A DNA stretch of 34,565 nucleotides. It comes from a virus. The notes beneath the pieces were generated by a model, which was not told where the DNA came from, did no database searches, and was given only the letters and a program-made list of their open reading frames with translations. Shown here in pieces: positions 34,187 to 34,565 of the stretch (its first letter is position 1; each line of letters begins with the position of its first letter). Location of the stretch: positions 1-34,565 of the IMG/VR virus record IMGVR_UViG_3300031839_000891; one strand, written 5' to 3'. The translations under genes were made by a program, and so were the position numbers.

Positions 34187-34258
34187 ATGAATATATTAAT
34201 ATCAATACTAACATTCTCAATAATAATATACATTTTAATATTTGAGTTTACAAAGTAA
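34187..34258 (+). CDS. Candidate 23-aa single-pass membrane peptide
   Basis: An ATG at 34187 opens a 23-codon frame ending at TAA 34256-34258, inside the second 34-bp repeat. The product, MNILISILTFSIIIYILIFE followed by FTK, is almost entirely hydrophobic with one charged end, like a single transmembrane helix. An A-rich leader without Shine-Dalgarno precedes it, and a 34-bp repeat lies just upstream. Such peptides occur by chance in AT-rich DNA, because A/T-rich codons give Ile, Leu, Phe and Asn, so this is only a candidate. If real, it may act on the host membrane early in infection. Confidence 0.3.
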   Translation: MNILISILTFSIIIYILIFEFTK

Positions 34259-34283
34259 ATACGAAAGTAAATAGATAATATAA
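34250..34283 (+). promoter_or_regulatory. 34-bp repeat, copy 2: candidate rightward promoter/operator
   Basis: Same 17-bp core as copy 1, 119 bp further right, then AGATAATATAAAT. It lies 32 bp before the ATG of the 72-aa rightward gene. A TTTACA hexamer overlaps its left edge. Equal placement upstream of two separate ORFs favours a promoter or operator over a chance repeat. Confidence 0.5.
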
Positions 34284-34315
34284 ATATAATAAATAACTAA
34301 TTAAAATATAATAAT

Positions 34316-34534
34316 ATGACTTTAAAAAGATTTGTAATAAGAAAATCCTTAATCGGTAAAAACGAAGTAATAACTTTCACAAACAAAAAAGGTGAAGCAG
34401 TAAAGTATAATCATGACGAAGTATACAACACACATAAAGAAAGATTCGATGCAATGAATTGTTTCGCTAAGTACAAGTCGTACACTAATACTAACGCTAT
34501 GCCAGCTTTCTGTAGAGATATGAAGATATCATAG
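34316..34534 (+). CDS. Small rightward protein of unknown function (72 aa)
   Basis: This 72-aa basic protein is the only plausible full gene on the plus strand. It reads MTLKRFVIRKSLIGKNEVIT, then FTNKKGEAVKYNHDE, and ends with MPAFCRDMKIS. It has a strand-rich start and a helical middle (HKERFDAMNCFAKYK). It is preceded by an A-rich leader and a 34-bp repeat, and its strand suggests an early gene divergent from the late operon. Its end lies within a 10-bp stem-loop. No family is recognised. It appears real from its charge pattern and context, but homology was not testable. Confidence 0.5.
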   Translation: MTLKRFVIRKSLIGKNEVITFTNKKGEAVKYNHDEVYNTHKERFDAMNCFAKYKSYTNTNAMPAFCRDMKIS

Positions 34535-34546
34535 TAATATCTCTAC
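34512..34546 (+). other. 10-bp stem-loop spanning the end of the rightward gene
   Basis: GTAGAGATAT pairs perfectly with ATATCTCTAC across a 15-nt loop that contains the stop codon. No U-tract follows, so it is a poor intrinsic terminator; it may protect the 3' end of the mRNA or be an operator for a gene beyond the window. Confidence 0.45.
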
Positions 34547-34565
34547 TAAATACTGTGACACTTGC

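Noticed and set aside
1-34565. tRNA genes, CRISPR arrays, integrase or insertion sequences
   Set aside because: I saw no cloverleaf-like CCA-type regions, regularly spaced repeats, recombinase motifs or terminal inverted repeats; a tool scan would be needed to exclude degenerate tRNAs.

Overview
The window is a 34.6 kb piece of a tailed (caudoviricete) phage genome. It is AT-rich, and nearly everything is coded on the minus strand, so transcription of the late region runs from right to left. None of the minus-strand genes I inspected has a Shine-Dalgarno sequence. Each start is preceded by an A/T-only leader, the initiation style of Bacteroidota. Together with the gene families this suggests a virus of a (probably marine) flavobacterium-like host; that host call is inference. 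The capsid-neck-tail module resembles crAss-like podoviruses and related environmental phages: terminase, long portal, major capsid protein, two neck/ring proteins, a giant tail-hub (muzzle/stabilisation-type) protein and injected cargo proteins. I see no integrase, no tRNA, no CRISPR array, no endolysin and no DNA replication genes.

Layout in order of transcription (right to left). (1) 33.87-31.25 kb: two tandem paralogous 130-aa proteins, a conserved small protein, a small HExxH metallopeptidase-like protein, and a Met/Lys-rich basic protein. (2) 31.2-29.4 kb: a phage chaperonin operon, groEL followed by groES, overlapping by 14 nt and in the opposite order to bacterial groESL. The GroEL keeps its ATPase residues but has altered client-binding residues. 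The GroES appears to lack the roof hairpin, as T4 gp31 does. (3) 29.3-26.0 kb: small virion-like proteins, a winged-helix regulator coupled to a holin-like membrane protein, and a run of overlapping small genes, one of which may have a co-chaperonin-like barrel. (4) 26.1-17.3 kb: candidate small terminase, large terminase, portal, scaffold-like protein, major capsid protein, a capsid-associated protein and a short CGC-motif protein. Strong intrinsic terminators follow the capsid gene and the next gene. (5) 17.3-5.6 kb: two neck proteins, a 2232-aa tail protein, and three beta-rich tail or appendage proteins. (6) 5.5-1 kb: three putative internal/ejection proteins. The last is cut by the left edge of the window and carries a HELLH metallopeptidase motif.

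The right end (33.87-34.57 kb) is a divergent control region. It holds a leader hairpin, a 59-bp block with seven C-runs (G-runs on the minus strand, strong G-quadruplex potential), two near-identical 34-bp repeats, and two small rightward ORFs, each starting 22-32 bp after a repeat. It looks like a switch between rightward and leftward transcription, and possibly an origin or packaging region.

The coherent story is late virion morphogenesis with a dedicated folding machine: a phage GroEL/GroES encoded upstream of the capsid genes and probably serving the capsid or the very large tail proteins.
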